The notes under the pieces: model-generated | Database searches by the model: none | The model's input: only the letters and a program-made list of their open reading frames with translations | What the model was told of the DNA's origin: nothing | Position numbers and translations under genes: made by a program | DNA from: Pocillopora verrucosa | Lineage: Eukaryota; Cnidaria; Anthozoa; Scleractinia; Pocilloporidae | Assembly: GCF_036669915.1 (NCBI RefSeq) | Contig: NC_089318.1 | Span: 12,922,071 to 12,986,070 of the forward strand | Length of the DNA stretch: 64,000 nt | Direction: 5' to 3' | Shown: one piece after another, positions 1 through 12,736 of the stretch | Position numbering within the stretch: the stretch's first letter is position 1 | How the letters are laid out: every line of letters starts with the position of its first letter

Positions 1-3000
1 GCCGAATAAAAACCCATAGGATGAGAGAGTGCCCTCCGAATCACAAGGAAAAGCTAAACATTAGCCGACGCAGGGAATCTGAGTGATATGTTTGCTTTAC
101 AAATTCGACGCAAATAAAAAAAGCTGGAGAGGGGAAACGGAATTAAGGGAAGAAATTGCCCCATGTTAAGAGATAAACGATTCAAATTAAAGACGTTGCG
201 ATCACTCCAAGTGAAATCACAGATCAATTCCCTGGAAAATAAATATTTGTAGACATATCTTTTAAAAGTTTGGTAGGCAAGAAAAGCAATGATAAACAGC
301 TTAATGTAAAGAAACTAAAAGCAATTCGTCATCTCCAAATTTCTCGCCCATTTTCAGCCATTTTGAACACATTATTCTATACAGAATGTTTAATGTAACA
401 AATTATTAACGTTTTTAACCTAGAGAGGTCTAGATTCAACTCCAGTGACGTAACTGGAGTTCAGACCTGAAAATAAAAGGTCAAAAGCAAATTAATAAAC
501 AAATAAATCAAACAAAAGCAAAAATACTTGTATAGCGGACGTTCAGTTTCAATTCACCTGCTTAAGACAAGAGGCGTATCCAGACCATATGTATGAGTTA
601 AGGTCTCCTAACGGTATCAGTGATTTGTTTGTATCGATAAGTAATGCAAACGAAAGATGAGATAATGGCTTTTAAGGCTAAAGATGAAAATTTTAGCCAT
701 TTTAAGGCTAACGGTCAACTCTCTTCCTTGTGATTAGAAGAAGAACTTTTTCGTGTAACATTTTTTATGACTAACGCCTGGTTAAAATTGGATACTTTTG
801 AGTGATACTGTCCAGTTTGTTTGGAGGTCGGCGGTAACGTGGAGGTTGGTAATTAAGCAAAGCAAACTTCTTTAGTCTATTGCACGTTCGCGCGCGCTTC
901 AATAAAAAAAACTGTGAAAAATTTTGACATTTACAGAATTTGTATTCTCAAAGCTTTCCAGTTTATAGTTTAATCCGTGGTTTCTTCTAAGGTTGCGCGC
1001 GTAGGACGATTTTCTTGAAGGTACCCTAATTTGTTGACAGTAGCCTTGAGGTAGTGCCTCAGTTTTGCACTGTACATCTTGTACTACGCATGAAAATCAC
1101 GTTATCAAGGGAATGAGCGCGTGCTAGCATTTAAAGAACACGCTATTTTTTTTCAATCCATGAACCAGATAAAGAGGTAAGATGGTCCTAAGCTCTTGAG
1201 CGAGCACGGTGGCTGTATTCTGTTCGCTTTAGTTTGGTGTACAGTTCATCCACTTAAACTGGGCAAATTAAAAAAAAATTAATAAGTTATTCGAAGCGAA
1301 AAAAGATAAAGCTAAAAGCGTGTTTTTGAAAGGAACGACTCGAGAAAGGCTTTAAGTTTATGTCGTTTAAATTCGCGTGATTTTCTCACAAATTATACAT
1401 CGAATTGCTTCATACACTCGAGACTTTCTACCTATCAAGTTTTATTCAATGTTTACTTAAAAAATCCTTGCTTCCAGCGGCAGCAGAATGTACCGTGAGC
1501 CAATAAAATGACGCGCGTGATCATGATTAGTGCCAATACAGATGTTTTAAGTTTGGCCCATTATATCTCCTAAACAAGCTCGGTGACCTGTCTCTTTTAT
1601 TGTGTTTTTCGAAACAGAGATTGGTAGAGAGAATTTAAGGAAAGTCCAAAAAAATATTCGATAACTTTTGTCTCTGAGGAATCACCTTAAATCTTAGTGA
1701 TTCTAAAATTGATTAATTATTTTTTATCATTGCGTAAGTCTGTTCTCATCGCACCAGCATGTATTTGCGGGGTAGTAAAATTTCAAACACTTGGTCCTAT
1801 TCTCCGTAGCTTGAAAGAGATGTTTGTCTTATCAGTAAACAGATCAAACTACGAATTCCCACAAGTAAAACTGTTTGAAAACTTTTTATCACTCGTTATT
1901 TCCGACTCGTTGTAAAAATATCTCATTAAAGTAGTCAAAGGTTGAATGGTTGTCACTCGTGAATAATTGATAACATTACAAACAGAAAAAAAACTAGCTT
2001 TACATGAAAAGCGATAAAAATTTCTTTACTTTTTCGTAAAGAACCCCTATCTAAAAGATCGAAGGCAAATTTAAGGCCTAGTAGACTTAAAGTCCTTGTC
2101 ATTCGGTAGAAAAGTGACCATTGAGTGAGCGATAAAATACTAAAGAGCACAGTTAGTACGTTTTGAAAAAATTTAGCCTAGACATCGAGGATAATTTTTT
2201 AATCGGGTTTTCGTTTTTCATTTTTTTCACCAGTTAGCTGTTTGCCTATCTCGTCTAATACGAATACTTAAAAGGGGTTTACCACTTAGTATAAAATGTT
2301 CATTGAAAATACAATGAAAGGTTGTGTCTTTGAAAAGAAGAAAGAAAACAAGAATCAGAACAAGAAGGGAATTGAGAGAACATTTCACAGAGTTTAGAGA
2401 GTTGCTTTTGTTACCTACGCTGTGATCAAAACAGGTGCTGAATGGACGTCACGTTTTGTAAATGAAGCCTTTATCCTAATATTTGCACAACTGACTTCGT
2501 GTATCCTTCTAGTTGGATTGATTTGAGTCGCATGAACCCGTACAGTAGATTGCAGTTAAACCTCCTGTCAAATGTTTGCGCCACGCGTCTGTGCTTACTG
2601 TAAAAATAACAAAAATGATATGGGGATAAATTATTAAAAGTAGAACCTTCAAACGCTGAGGGTAACTTTCTTAAGATGCGCACACTGAACCATTTGTTAT
2701 GTCTGGTTCCTTTTTTTTTTTCACAATTGTTAACCAATTTTTAACCTCCCCCCCACCTCCTCCTGTTGTCTCATGCAGATTGACACAGGAGGTTAATTGT
2801 GCCATTCAATTGCAGAATTCCTTAGATAAATCGTATAATGAGGCAGTTCTTTGCTTGAAATAGTCAGCCATTGTTTCGTTATCGAACCCTAGCAAGATCA
2901 ACAATTTGTTTAAGAATATCACTTTGATGCCAATTGTTGAAGGCCAAACTACTTGCAAATAATCTTACACACTTTGAAAAGCTAAACTTCACTGGGCGCG

Positions 3001-3013
3001 TTAACGTTCCTTC
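1..3013. other. 5' flank of first matrix-protein-like gene, no coding seen
   Basis: I see no conserved coding exon in this stretch. Open frames are short and are not kept intact in the duplicated counterpart (12,737-15,836), which argues against coding function. A TATAAAA string near 2,290 is shared by both copies but lies about 720 bp before the start codon, so it would need a long leader or a 5' UTR intron to be the promoter. Confidence 0.5.
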
Positions 3014-6000
3014 ATGTATCCTGATTTCAAGCGCCACCTCATTTTGCTTTCCTTGTCATCGATCTTCAATGCAGCCCAATGTTCCTCGGGTGAGTATTTT
3101 CGTTATTTACTTCTGCTATTCAAGGTTTCTCCGTCTCGCTACTAAAAGATAACATACGTTGCAATCTAAATGGGCGTAACAACTGTTCAGGAAAAGCATT
3201 TATAATGACATTTTTTTTACGTTTGCAAATAATTCTTACTTTTCAACCCCATTATTCCGTTTAGTAGAAAGAAATTTGTATCGCCTACAATCGGTAGAAG
3301 TGTTGTTAAAGCTAATTAGATTTACCTTAAATACTCTAAGTTTAAACGAAAGCTTCATAAAAGGGTATGTTTGGAGGAGATTTGCCTCACTTCAAGCATT
3401 TACATCAGGCACCTGCTCGGAGAGTAACTGCTCCACTTAATTTTAATGTTTCTCATTCTCGTTCTCGTTTTAAGACCGACAGAGGTGAAATTACTGGGTT
3501 AGATTAATTTCGTATTACTTTTTTTCAAGGTTTAAGCGCGCGTAATAACAAACGAGGCACTTTCTGCACATACTCTTCACAAAAACCCCTTAAGACCGTT
3601 TACTTTGGACTAAATTTATTCAGAAATTTAGCCTTTGGCACCAGAATTATTCAGTTGAGCGACAGAGAGTAACATTCTAACTTGCAAAACGCAGGCGGGT
3701 ATATTTAAATTAAATCCATAAACACTGTAAAATATAAGCCAAATACATCATGAATCGAGTGAAATATCACTGTTGGCTCATAGCATCTGTTTCGTTATGA
3801 AATTTTATTATGGAGGTAGTTCACCTGGAGGCGATTTGTTTTTTCGTACCTGTGCTATGAGAGGATTAAAAAAAATGTAAAAATGATAGTAGGGAAAACG
3901 ACGTGAACTGGAAAATCAACATAACTGTCGGAGTTGTAGGACAATTCCAGACAAAAATCTGATACTTTCAAGAAGTATGAAAAACGTTTTTCAGTTCCGA
4001 AAGTCATTGATGTTGATCAAATTTCCAACCGAGGGGAATAAGTAAACCATAAGTAATAAATAAGAAACCATTTATGTACTGATGAGAGCAATCGAAGGAA
4101 TATTTCGGCTTTATAGTGGCTAATAAAATATAGCTTAACGAAATATTTGCTCTCTTCCAATTCGATCGTAAATAATCGCTTTTCGGATTCAAAACTAATT
4201 GAAGCCATCAGAATTCTCTCAGAATTAAACATACACAAAATGCTAACAATTATTTAATGCTCTGGCAGCTCATTGCAAGCAATTATTTCAGTGCATTGTT
4301 TTGTATTACCCGACCTAAGTTACTCTTAGCAAGTCAAGGGCCAAATTGCGAAATGTTTGATGATCGCGTGCTACTTATTGATAAAACAGTTTGTTGCTTT
4401 CAAAAATTATAATCTCTGTTTCTACCTTACATGCCTTCATATTGTTTTTGAAGCCTAAGCCACATATAATTGGCAACGTTGTGATGAATGTCGGACGCAT
4501 TTGGGTATTAAGTAACTCGTTGGAAAATATGACCTTCACCAGACTTCTCGTATTCTTCACCCTATCTTTTCATCGATGTTTGATGATTAAGGACTAACTT
4601 CTGAAACAGCATATGCCAAATGGTCACTTCAGAACAGAACAGAAAAATTTAGACTTCGGGCTTTATTAACATTTTTAATAGATACATACATCTGTAATCC
4701 GTTGGCATTTTTTCCATCTATTTTTTGTTTTTATTAGTTTTGTTTTTACTTCATCAAAGTATTAATTTTGCATCCTAATTAGAGATATTTCTACATCGAG
4801 TTTTCAAAAATTCTAGAAGTAGACAAATTCAAAAACTTTCATCGGGTTCATACACTCAATTTGTTTATGACAACTTTTCCTAGACCTAGAACTTAAATTC
4901 GTTTGAAGCAGGAACATCAATGTGTACTGGCTTATCGCTTAAGTTCTCTAAAATTGCCTTTTACGAGAACTTCCACACTGGATACGCAGGTGACACTATC
5001 CTGCACATACTTCAATAATTTTAAATTGCTACACCTTGCATACTGAGTATGAGGATCAACAATGTCCAAAGAGTCGTGTGGGTAAATAGAGACTGGCCAA
5101 GGAAAAAAAGTTCTATAACAACACGAAGCTTTACGTCATGCTGATTCTTGCAGTTTGCAGGATGCGCGTCTCAAATAAACGGTAGCTCGCTGATGGAGTT
5201 TAGTGCGGAATATCGAAAGGTTTGAAGTTCCATTCTAAATGAGAATTTAGAATGATTTCCTTTGCCCTACGCTGGTGCCTGGCATATATAAACAAGCGTT
5301 TAGTTAAACAGTTGTAAGGCCTAAAAACTTTCAGGGAATCCTGCTTATTGACGAACAAAGGCTTCAATTTGTAGCTTTTATGTTAAGGTACAATTTAAGC
5401 TAGATGTCATAGTTCAGCGAAATTGAACTAGCAAAGAGCTATTCATGATTAATGACTAAAAACGCATATCCTCACTGTTTTTACTTCAGACATAAACGCC
5501 TTGGAAGGAAATAACTTCCCTTCTGAAAAGACATTGAAACAGCGTCTGTTTTCAAAAGATGAGCTCCATCATCTGAACGTAACTCGAGTTGGAAAATTGA
5601 CTGTGTCCGACCTGTTAGATTGCACAGTTGAATGTTTAAAAAATGCTTTGTGTCTTTCAATAAACATGGCGGCCTTCAAAGGAGCGGAGGGGAAGCTTTG
5701 GTGTGAATTGCTGTCTTCTGATAAGTACAGAGACATGAAGAACTACAAAGAAAACATGAGTTCGCATCATTTCTCTATTCTGGTAATAACTTTTTCACAG
5801 TGTTCGAATTTGAACGTTAACAGTAGAGTGCGTTTTTGATTGAGTGTCGTTCTTTGCAGTGCTTTTCGGCTTCATTTATCAAACTTCTGTTCAAACATTC
5901 CCCGGTTTAAGATAACAACATGTTTCTTTTCTTATTTTAGTCTCCTTGTTCGTCCTGGCCGTGTCAAAAGGGAAGAATCTGCGTGCCAAATTACGAATAC

Positions 6001-8676
6001 AACTCTTACCAATGTCTCTGTGAACCAGGTTTTATGGGAGAATTTTGTGAGAAAGGTAATGTGCCATTATTCTTCGGCCTATTCATAATGATAACCTGCT
6101 GCTAAGACCTTGTTCTGGAAAAACTTTTCATTTTTTCATCATGTGGTTCTCCTATTTTTTTCATGTGCCCTGTGTCGAGACTGTATAAATGGATACCAGC
6201 ACTATGTAGTTATTTGTGTTTAAGTCGTACAGTACTTCTTTGAGTTCACCAAATGGTAAGAAATCAGCAAAAAATAAAGTAAGAATACTCGAATGAAAAA
6301 AGTGACTCTCCGTTAAAATCTTGGCCGAGCCGTCAATGCATGTCACAATTTCATCAAGGCGTAAAAAGCTGGTACATTTCCTACACAGAAATATGAACGC
6401 AACAAATACACAAAATGCATTCAACTACGAGGAAATTAGGCTTAAGATATCCTAAGTAAGGAAAATTGAAACATACATGAAATAAATATGTCATTTCTAT
6501 CTCTTAGCTATTACGTCTTGCAAGGCGCTCTATGACTTCAAAAGGTAAGTTATAGGCCATACTGAAAGAATTAGCAGCAAACACAGCGGTCAACCACTAC
6601 ACATGCAAGAGAGTTTGAAGATGCATGTTAACAGGAATTTCTGAACGCGTGTGGCGTATTGTGAGATATCCCAACTGTTTAAAGCGGACGCTTCGTTTCG
6701 GTGATAAAGGAAGATGATAGAACCTTCCCTCTACCCTTGCTGCACAGTCTGCTTTCCGCTTTAAACATAGACCAGTGATCGTCACAAATATTTTGTGTGG
6801 CTCTGGTTCTTCCTTTTTTCACATATTTTCCTCGGTGTTTACCGGCAACTCCACCATGAACACAACAGAGAATAAGTACAGCCAGCACGGCCAAGTTTAC
6901 GGAAGACTTCATCAACCCACCGTTCAAAGTGAAAAAAAAACCAAAAAAAAAAAAAGAAAAAAAGAAAAAAAAGCACGAGAGTGTAAACTAACACGTAGTG
7001 GGTTAAGTCCAGAACAACGATGTGTGTAGGTCTCGGCCCTAGAAACTTCGAACTTTCCTGTATTAAACTGCGAAAACTACGTCTTACTTTGATTCTCTTT
7101 GTTTACAATATCAAATTATCCTTCATAGTGCGCATGTGCAACATTTACGAAGGCACTTTCCGTCCCAGGTCCCTTCTGAAGGCGTTCTAGAGGGATAGAC
7201 AGAGCGTACAATAGGTCAGGATCCAGAGTATTGGGGCGAGAAGGAAAAAGGCTGATAATTTATCAACATCCAAAATATCTTTGCAGTAGTAAACAAACAA
7301 TCCCATTAACTTTTTTTTTCCTTTTCTAGACTGCATTAACTTAATACAATGTAAAGATTAAATCATTTGATGCGTCATTGTTAATGTCAATAGGTCTAAT
7401 GTCAGTCAGCTTGTCACCCTCCGTTTGGACTCCCAACCAGTCCCTGTTCTCTGTCACATGGGAGATTTTGGATGTGGAGATGGAGGATGGACGCCAATTA
7501 TGAAAATTGACGGCACAAAGGTGCAATTTGGTCACGTTTCAGTTTCTTTTGTGTATATAATAATTAGAGCCGATTTATAGTGCTGCCATAAATCTTAGAG
7601 TGTTATAAAAGTGTTAGCTTGATGGCGAGAATATTACCTTATAACTAACCGAGCGCAAGGGGCCTACGAAGGAATACTGGCGAGGTTAATAAGTAGTTTA
7701 TTACATGGCACTCGGTCAAACTTTTTTTATTTTGAATCTTCCGTCTTTTGCGAACAATCATATGGGGAACGTTATATGGCAAGACTACCTTGCCATAAAA
7801 TGATAATCAATAAAGACTGCAAAAAACCAACATATCTATCAAAGACAAAAAAACAGACTAACAGCTTCCATTTTTCCTATATTGTGATAAGTTTAAAAAA
7901 AATTATCGCAGACTTGAAGGTTGAGACAGGCTGGCTTTAAATGGTTTTATTTGCCTGGTCATAAATCCAACAATACCAGCATGATGATGGTTATGACGAT
8001 CATATGTATAACAATCGATAGGATTATTAGAGTAATTATTAGGATACATCAGATCTACAAGCTATAACTTTTCTTTGAGCGACAAATTACGTTAATTGAG
8101 TATTTTTGATCGAACGATTCTTAGGAGAGAAATGAAGGAATGATTAATTCTTTTTAGACAACCTTTCACTATAATGCGGGTTACTGGAGTAATTATGAAG
8201 AATACAACCTTCCCGGGGGAAAGACTGGATTTGATAAACAGGAAACAAAGCTGCCCACCTACTGGAACACGTCCTTCTCCAAGATCTGCCTCGGTATGAA
8301 AATCGAACAAAAGCTTCAGTTCATTGTCATCGACAAGCAGGCTCACTCTCTGTACTCACTGATCGCTGATGAGCATTACCGTTCCACCTCACTGGGTCGT
8401 GGCACATGGAAGAAGCTGATTGGTTCGCAGGCCTCTTTACAGCACAACTGCAACAGGGAAGGGTTCAATGTCTTTTTTGGTAAAGAGGAAAGTTCTAAAG
8501 CAAGAATTGGTATCGTTACCAACAACGAGAACGATTGTCACTCGTGTGACTCAAGGCTTGGATTTGGCACAGGAGGGGCGCAAGACAACTCTAACACGTG
8601 TGGTAACGAAGCCATGTACGCCACAGATAATGGAGATAAACATATTAAAGCCATGGGATACATCTTGGTACAATGA
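3014..8676 (+). CDS. Secreted PAN/Apple + EGF + fibrinogen-like protein (skeletal organic matrix protein 5-like), copy A
   Basis: Six exons: 3014-3089, 5490-5782, 5941-6055, 6508-6544, 7394-7520, 8158-8676. All introns are GT-AG and the phases (1,0,1,2,0) match, giving 388 residues. An in-frame TAA just upstream (3002-3004) fixes the start. Exon 1 encodes a signal peptide (residues 1 to about 23). Exon 2 (26-123) is PAN/Apple-like with four cysteines (LLDC, VEC, ALC, LWC). Exon 3 is a six-cysteine EGF module (124-161). Exons 4-6 form the fibrinogen-like region, recognised by [19 protein letters not shown] and a cysteine-rich end ([16 protein letters not shown]). From memory, this architecture matches coral proteins annotated as uncharacterized skeletal organic matrix protein 5-like. 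A secreted adhesive or matrix, or lectin-like, role is inference. Intron 1 is 2.4 kb; intron 4 holds an antisense peptide frame. Confidence 0.85.
6679..6912 (-). CDS. Antisense nested frame for a small basic secreted-looking peptide
   Basis: Inside intron 4 of the plus-strand gene, the minus strand has an ATG frame of 77 codons. Residues 1-24 look like a signal peptide: MKSS, then a hydrophobic core ([13 protein letters not shown]), then small residues ending in GVAG. The rest is strongly basic ([13 protein letters not shown]) with two cysteines (about 36 and 50). The same 234-bp stretch in copy B (19011-19244) has no indels but has a stop at codon 25. I do not recognise the family. Alternatives are chance, or only a signal-peptide exon ending at the GTAAAC after codon 23, with further exons elsewhere. 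No function is assigned. Confidence 0.35.
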   Translation of the reverse strand: MKSSVNLAVLAVLILCCVHGGVAGKHRGKYVKKGRTRATQNICDDHWSMFKAESRLCSKGRGKVLSSSFITETKRPL

Positions 8677-9640
8677 GGAAGAAATCTTTCATATAATACC
8701 AATAATCTTTTGGATCGACGAGATGAATATTTCTCGAATAATGAGGTTGCTCTCCTGGATTTGGACTTGTGTCAGTAAATAACAGTAGCTTTACCCTAAG
8801 TCAATCTTCACGGAGTAATTTCTGCCGATCTTTAGAAAATTTGGGATACAAAGATTCTTTTGTAGAACACAAAATCTTAATTGAAAGTTAAAATTCTGAT
8901 GATTTGTTGTCAACCACGGGTACGAGATGGTATCTGAATTCCTAATATCATTCAAAAATATAAAATGGCGCACATGTAACTTCGCTGGTAGAGATGGAGG
9001 AGTCACACATTAGCAGATAAATAGCTGTAGATGTAAGGTTAACTCATAAGCCCAGAATGAGACTGGGCTGGAAAATTACCTGATAATTTTCCCAGAAGCA
9101 CTGAAAAGACTTGCTGCTTGAATATAACACTTCTCCTCAATTTAAGACCCGGTGTGTCCTTTACTACATCACCTGTTTCCGTTGAACTTAGCGACGAGCT
9201 TATTTGACTCATGTTATACCAACCAGATGGAGACGGGAAATCGTTTGTGCCGTTATCTGGTTATTGGTGTTACTGGGAAACACAAAAATATATTCTCTGT
9301 TTAGTTAGATTTCCATATTCCAAAACAATTTTAAAAAACTTTTGTCTTTTAGTTGCAAGCAAAGATATTAAAACTAACTTTCAAGAGGAACCTTTAGACC
9401 ACATTATAGCCATGCATTCATCATTTGTACTTAATCTGTACGCGAAATGATTTCAGTGTCTCTTATTTCTTGCATGTTCAGTACATGAAAGGTAATAATT
9501 CCCTTATTGCCACAACGATATTTCAAGTTTTCTATGTTTAAGTTACCGTAAATAAAGTAAGCAAAAGACCTTTACTACGGAAATTTTATTCTGGCAAACA
9601 GGAGAGCTGTGATTGAGGTGAAATGATTTATATCCTTGCC
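8677..9640. other. 3' flank of first matrix-protein-like gene
   Basis: No further coding exon is visible. The stretch is AT-rich and is matched with indels in copy B (20,955-21,890). An AATAAA occurs near 9,550, but I cannot say whether it is the polyadenylation signal of the gene. Confidence 0.4.
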
Positions 9641-12600
9641 GTTACAAGTAAAACCAATGTGCAAGCTAAATTATCCTGATGTGATTACGAAGAGACCTAC
9701 TTGTGTAATGTGCTACAATTTCGATTTTGTTATGGTCTTATAATACAATTTAGTTACTTGATATGATAATTCCGTCAGACATAATAAACTTATCAAAAAT
9801 TTCGAGATATCAAACCAAAAACAGATAAATTGAGCTTCAAATGTTAATACCTTTTTTCCTGTGCCATTATATCTAGCAGTTCTTAGCCGAAAGCGGAGTG
9901 AATATTGTTGAATAATCCCCGTGACGAGGTTGAGGGGATTTTTCAACAGTATTCACAGAGCCTGAGGAATGTGACTGTCTTAATATAATTGTTCAGGTGC
10001 TTTCGAATTCTGCTGTAAATTCTTTAAATAAAGAAAGCATTGCGCATATTTTGTTCAAATTGCGGTGATTACTCGTGTAAAGATGTGCGAGAAGTTTTAA
10101 TTAGTAGGTTTATTTCATTCAATCAGCAACTGAAACTTGATATCTCTCCTCGGAAAAGTGTTCCATCAAACTCAGTAGTTGTTGCTCTTCGCAATTGAGT
10201 CTTCTTCCTAAGCGTTTATCACTTCCTCTGAAACATTAGAGTGATTTAGCAAGAGGACGGGAACGTCATTTCAGAACGGGAAAGCGCGCGGATAGTCTGG
10301 ACACGACTCTATTTCGTCTTCTGGTGTTAGCGTTGCCGTTCTCCCCAACAAGTTCAGGACGTCATTACGCTGGTTTTCCCGTCGCGATCAAAACGCCTGG
10401 GATTTGCGCTTATAAACGAGATAATGCTGTTTGGAATTATTTCAGAACTCATTTCCAGGATAACCTGGTCCCTTCCTTTGGTTTATTCGGTGTATTTTGG
10501 GAAAATTTACCGCTTCATTTATGCTAAATTTCCGAAAGGAAACATAATCGTTGGCAAACGCTGGATCCAAGTTTTTTAGGGCTCAGCACACTTGTTATTG
10601 AGCAAGGCTTAAAACAGCAAAAGGGCTGTTCTTTGATACATTTCTTTGATCCTGTATGAAAACTTTAAGAATGGGACGCTTTTAATTTTATCATGAATCT
10701 ATTCATCAATAAATTAAACTTGCTTCATGTTGAAGTTTATCAAAATGAAATATCACGACGCTTACCTACTGTATTATTCTATGTGATTTTTTGTTATTGT
10801 CGTTTTCACCGTGATTGAAAACTTTTCTGCGAATTGAAGTCAGATATGAAATAAAATTGAGAATAGCTCAGGTATGCACTTTTTTATGTTTGAAATTTTT
10901 GATCAGCGCCGATGAAATGACAATCAACTTGATTTCGGCACGGCTTTCTAAATCGATTAATTTGATTCAGTCTTGAACGACTTCATTCGTTAAAAAAAAT
11001 TAAAATAAACAAAAACGGAAGAAAAAAACAGGAACGAAGTCTTATTCCAAAGTCTAACCGTTTCTTTGGTGACTAGTTTGAGTTAATTTCATTCTTTCAC
11101 GGATAAATAGGAACTCATCGTAGACAACTACATGGTTGGGTCGCTTGGTTTCTACATGGTTTCGCCATAACTTCTGATAATTCTGTTCAAAATGCATTTC
11201 AACTCAAGGTGGTGCTCAAAAGAGATGTCCTGTCATAATTGAGAAGAATATTCAGTAAACAAGGGGAAAAACGACGACGATTTCCAAATTATCCTTTGAT
11301 GAAGAAAAACGAGTAGTGCTGAAATCTAGTAACACGAAAGGAATGACAGCGACACAAATCAAAGAAAAAACGATTTCGTGGGCTTCAAAATGTGATAGAT
11401 GAATCAGCAGACTCGAGACTAAACTGGAATGGAATAGTTTCAAAGTTTAATCGCCCATGTAGATTCATATTAACAACTTACTTGCTGTATCTATAACTAT
11501 CCTCTGTTTGCACTTGTTACATAACTCTCATAGAGGATAATTTCGTTGTCCTCAGAGTGGTCTATAAAACCGAAAATTCAAAGGTGATGGTGATCTTTAA
11601 AAAGCTGAGGTGAGGATTTTCGTTTCAACGACTGCTAAATCACTTTTCAACACAACGCGACGGCGTTCTCGACCCAGTTTCTTGTCGACATTTTTGCTGC
11701 GCGCGCCGTTCTGAAATGACGTTCCCGTCCTCTTGCTAAACCACTCTATTGACAAACACGAGGCGAGCAGTTTGAAATTAGCGCCCCTGCCCCTCGCGCG
11801 AGGCGATTCTTGCGAGATATGACGCAATCCTCTATCGGCTGCTCCCTGAGCAGCTCTTACGCTTCTCCGTGCTCTCCGGTTGAAAATAAAATAAATTTCT
11901 ATTCTGTTAATCTCATATTGGTCACTTATTACAAAAATGTAATAAGAAAAGCTTCAAGTCAGTACTTGTTGTGAAGAATATGTATCGGTCGCATTTTCAC
12001 GCACCTTCATGGAGCACCTGTTTCGAACCAAACTTTGTTTCGATAAAGTTTTGCATCGTGTGCTGAAATGTTTAATTTCATTTATTCCATTTATTTTTCT
12101 TTGAAGAAGCCACGCCGAATATTAGAATTCCTTGTTTATTGCTTAATACGTTGCTAAAACAGCCCTGTTGATAGAAACAAATTAGGTACTTCCTGCTAGG
12201 GAAGGGTTCCCTGTAAAAGTTCCCTCCTGAAGAGATAGGCCATGATTTCGAACTCAGTGTATACCACGGTACCTATCGGAGTAATAAATGGAGTTTCGAG
12301 CCGAGATAGCTAACATGAAATTAAGAGCGAGGGAAACTTCAGCTTTGTTGCGAGTGATTTGTTTAGCCGATCACACTTATTTCCTTCGGCCTTAAACCGA
12401 TTTCAACAAACAAATTCTACTTTCAACATGAGACATCCACTTTATGTTCGAAGAAAAGCTGCTCTTAAGCCTTGAGAGTATTTAAGTAAACGCTGGATTT
12501 TTGATGATCTTTAATATTCTATACGAAAGCTCTGGTACCAAGCGAAACTAGTATCCAGTCTCACTGGCGTACTATTTCAATAAGAGATAGTCCTCTGTCA

Positions 12601-12736
12601 GCATAGGTCTAATATCCGAAAGGTAGAAAAACAGGAAACGATGAGGACGACGCCAGAAGAAGAAGTTTTAGAAACGCATTTTCTGTTTGTCTTTTAATAC
12701 TTTCCTATATGTTTAAGTAAGAAAAGTTTCCAACTT
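9641..12736. other. Spacer between duplicated segments, absent after copy B
   Basis: About 3.1 kb separates the two segmental copies, and no equivalent follows copy B. Apart from the element with inverted repeats at 10,238-11,747, I see nothing gene-like. 11,752-12,736 holds only short unconserved frames. Confidence 0.5.
10238..11747. mobile_element. Non-autonomous DNA transposon-like element with 42-bp terminal inverted repeats
   Basis: The stretch 10,238-10,279 (starting AGAGTGATTTAGCAAGAGG) and 11,706-11,747 are inverted repeats with 41 of 42 positions identical. Both ends are flanked by ATT (10,235-10,237 and 11,748-11,750), consistent with a 3-bp target-site duplication. A GCGCGC run follows the inverted repeat inside each end. 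The 1.5-kb interior has no transposase-sized frame, so it looks like a non-autonomous copy. Superfamily is not assigned; a 3-bp duplication would suit Harbinger-like elements, although they usually prefer TWA. Confidence 0.7.

Larger units (their letters stand above)
1..9640. repeat. Segmental tandem duplication, copy A
   Basis: The sequence beginning gccgaataaaaacccatagg at position 1 starts again at 12,737, and the two stretches stay alignable by eye, including introns and flanks, until about 9,640 here and 21,890 in the second copy. Copy A carries one complete PAN/EGF/fibrinogen-like gene. Differences are point changes plus some larger indels: about 440 bp near 3,976-4,416 and about 100 bp near 5,235-5,334 are present here and absent from copy B. 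The true left end may lie outside the window, because position 1 is already inside the homology. Confidence 0.9.

Noticed and set aside
7341-7535. Minus-strand frame conserved in both segmental copies
   Set aside because: It overlaps exon 5, which encodes [13 protein letters not shown] on the plus strand; conservation is explained by that exon.
8092-8346. Minus-strand frame opposite the last matrix-protein exon
   Set aside because: It is a shadow of exon 6; its conservation in copy B follows from the sense coding sequence.
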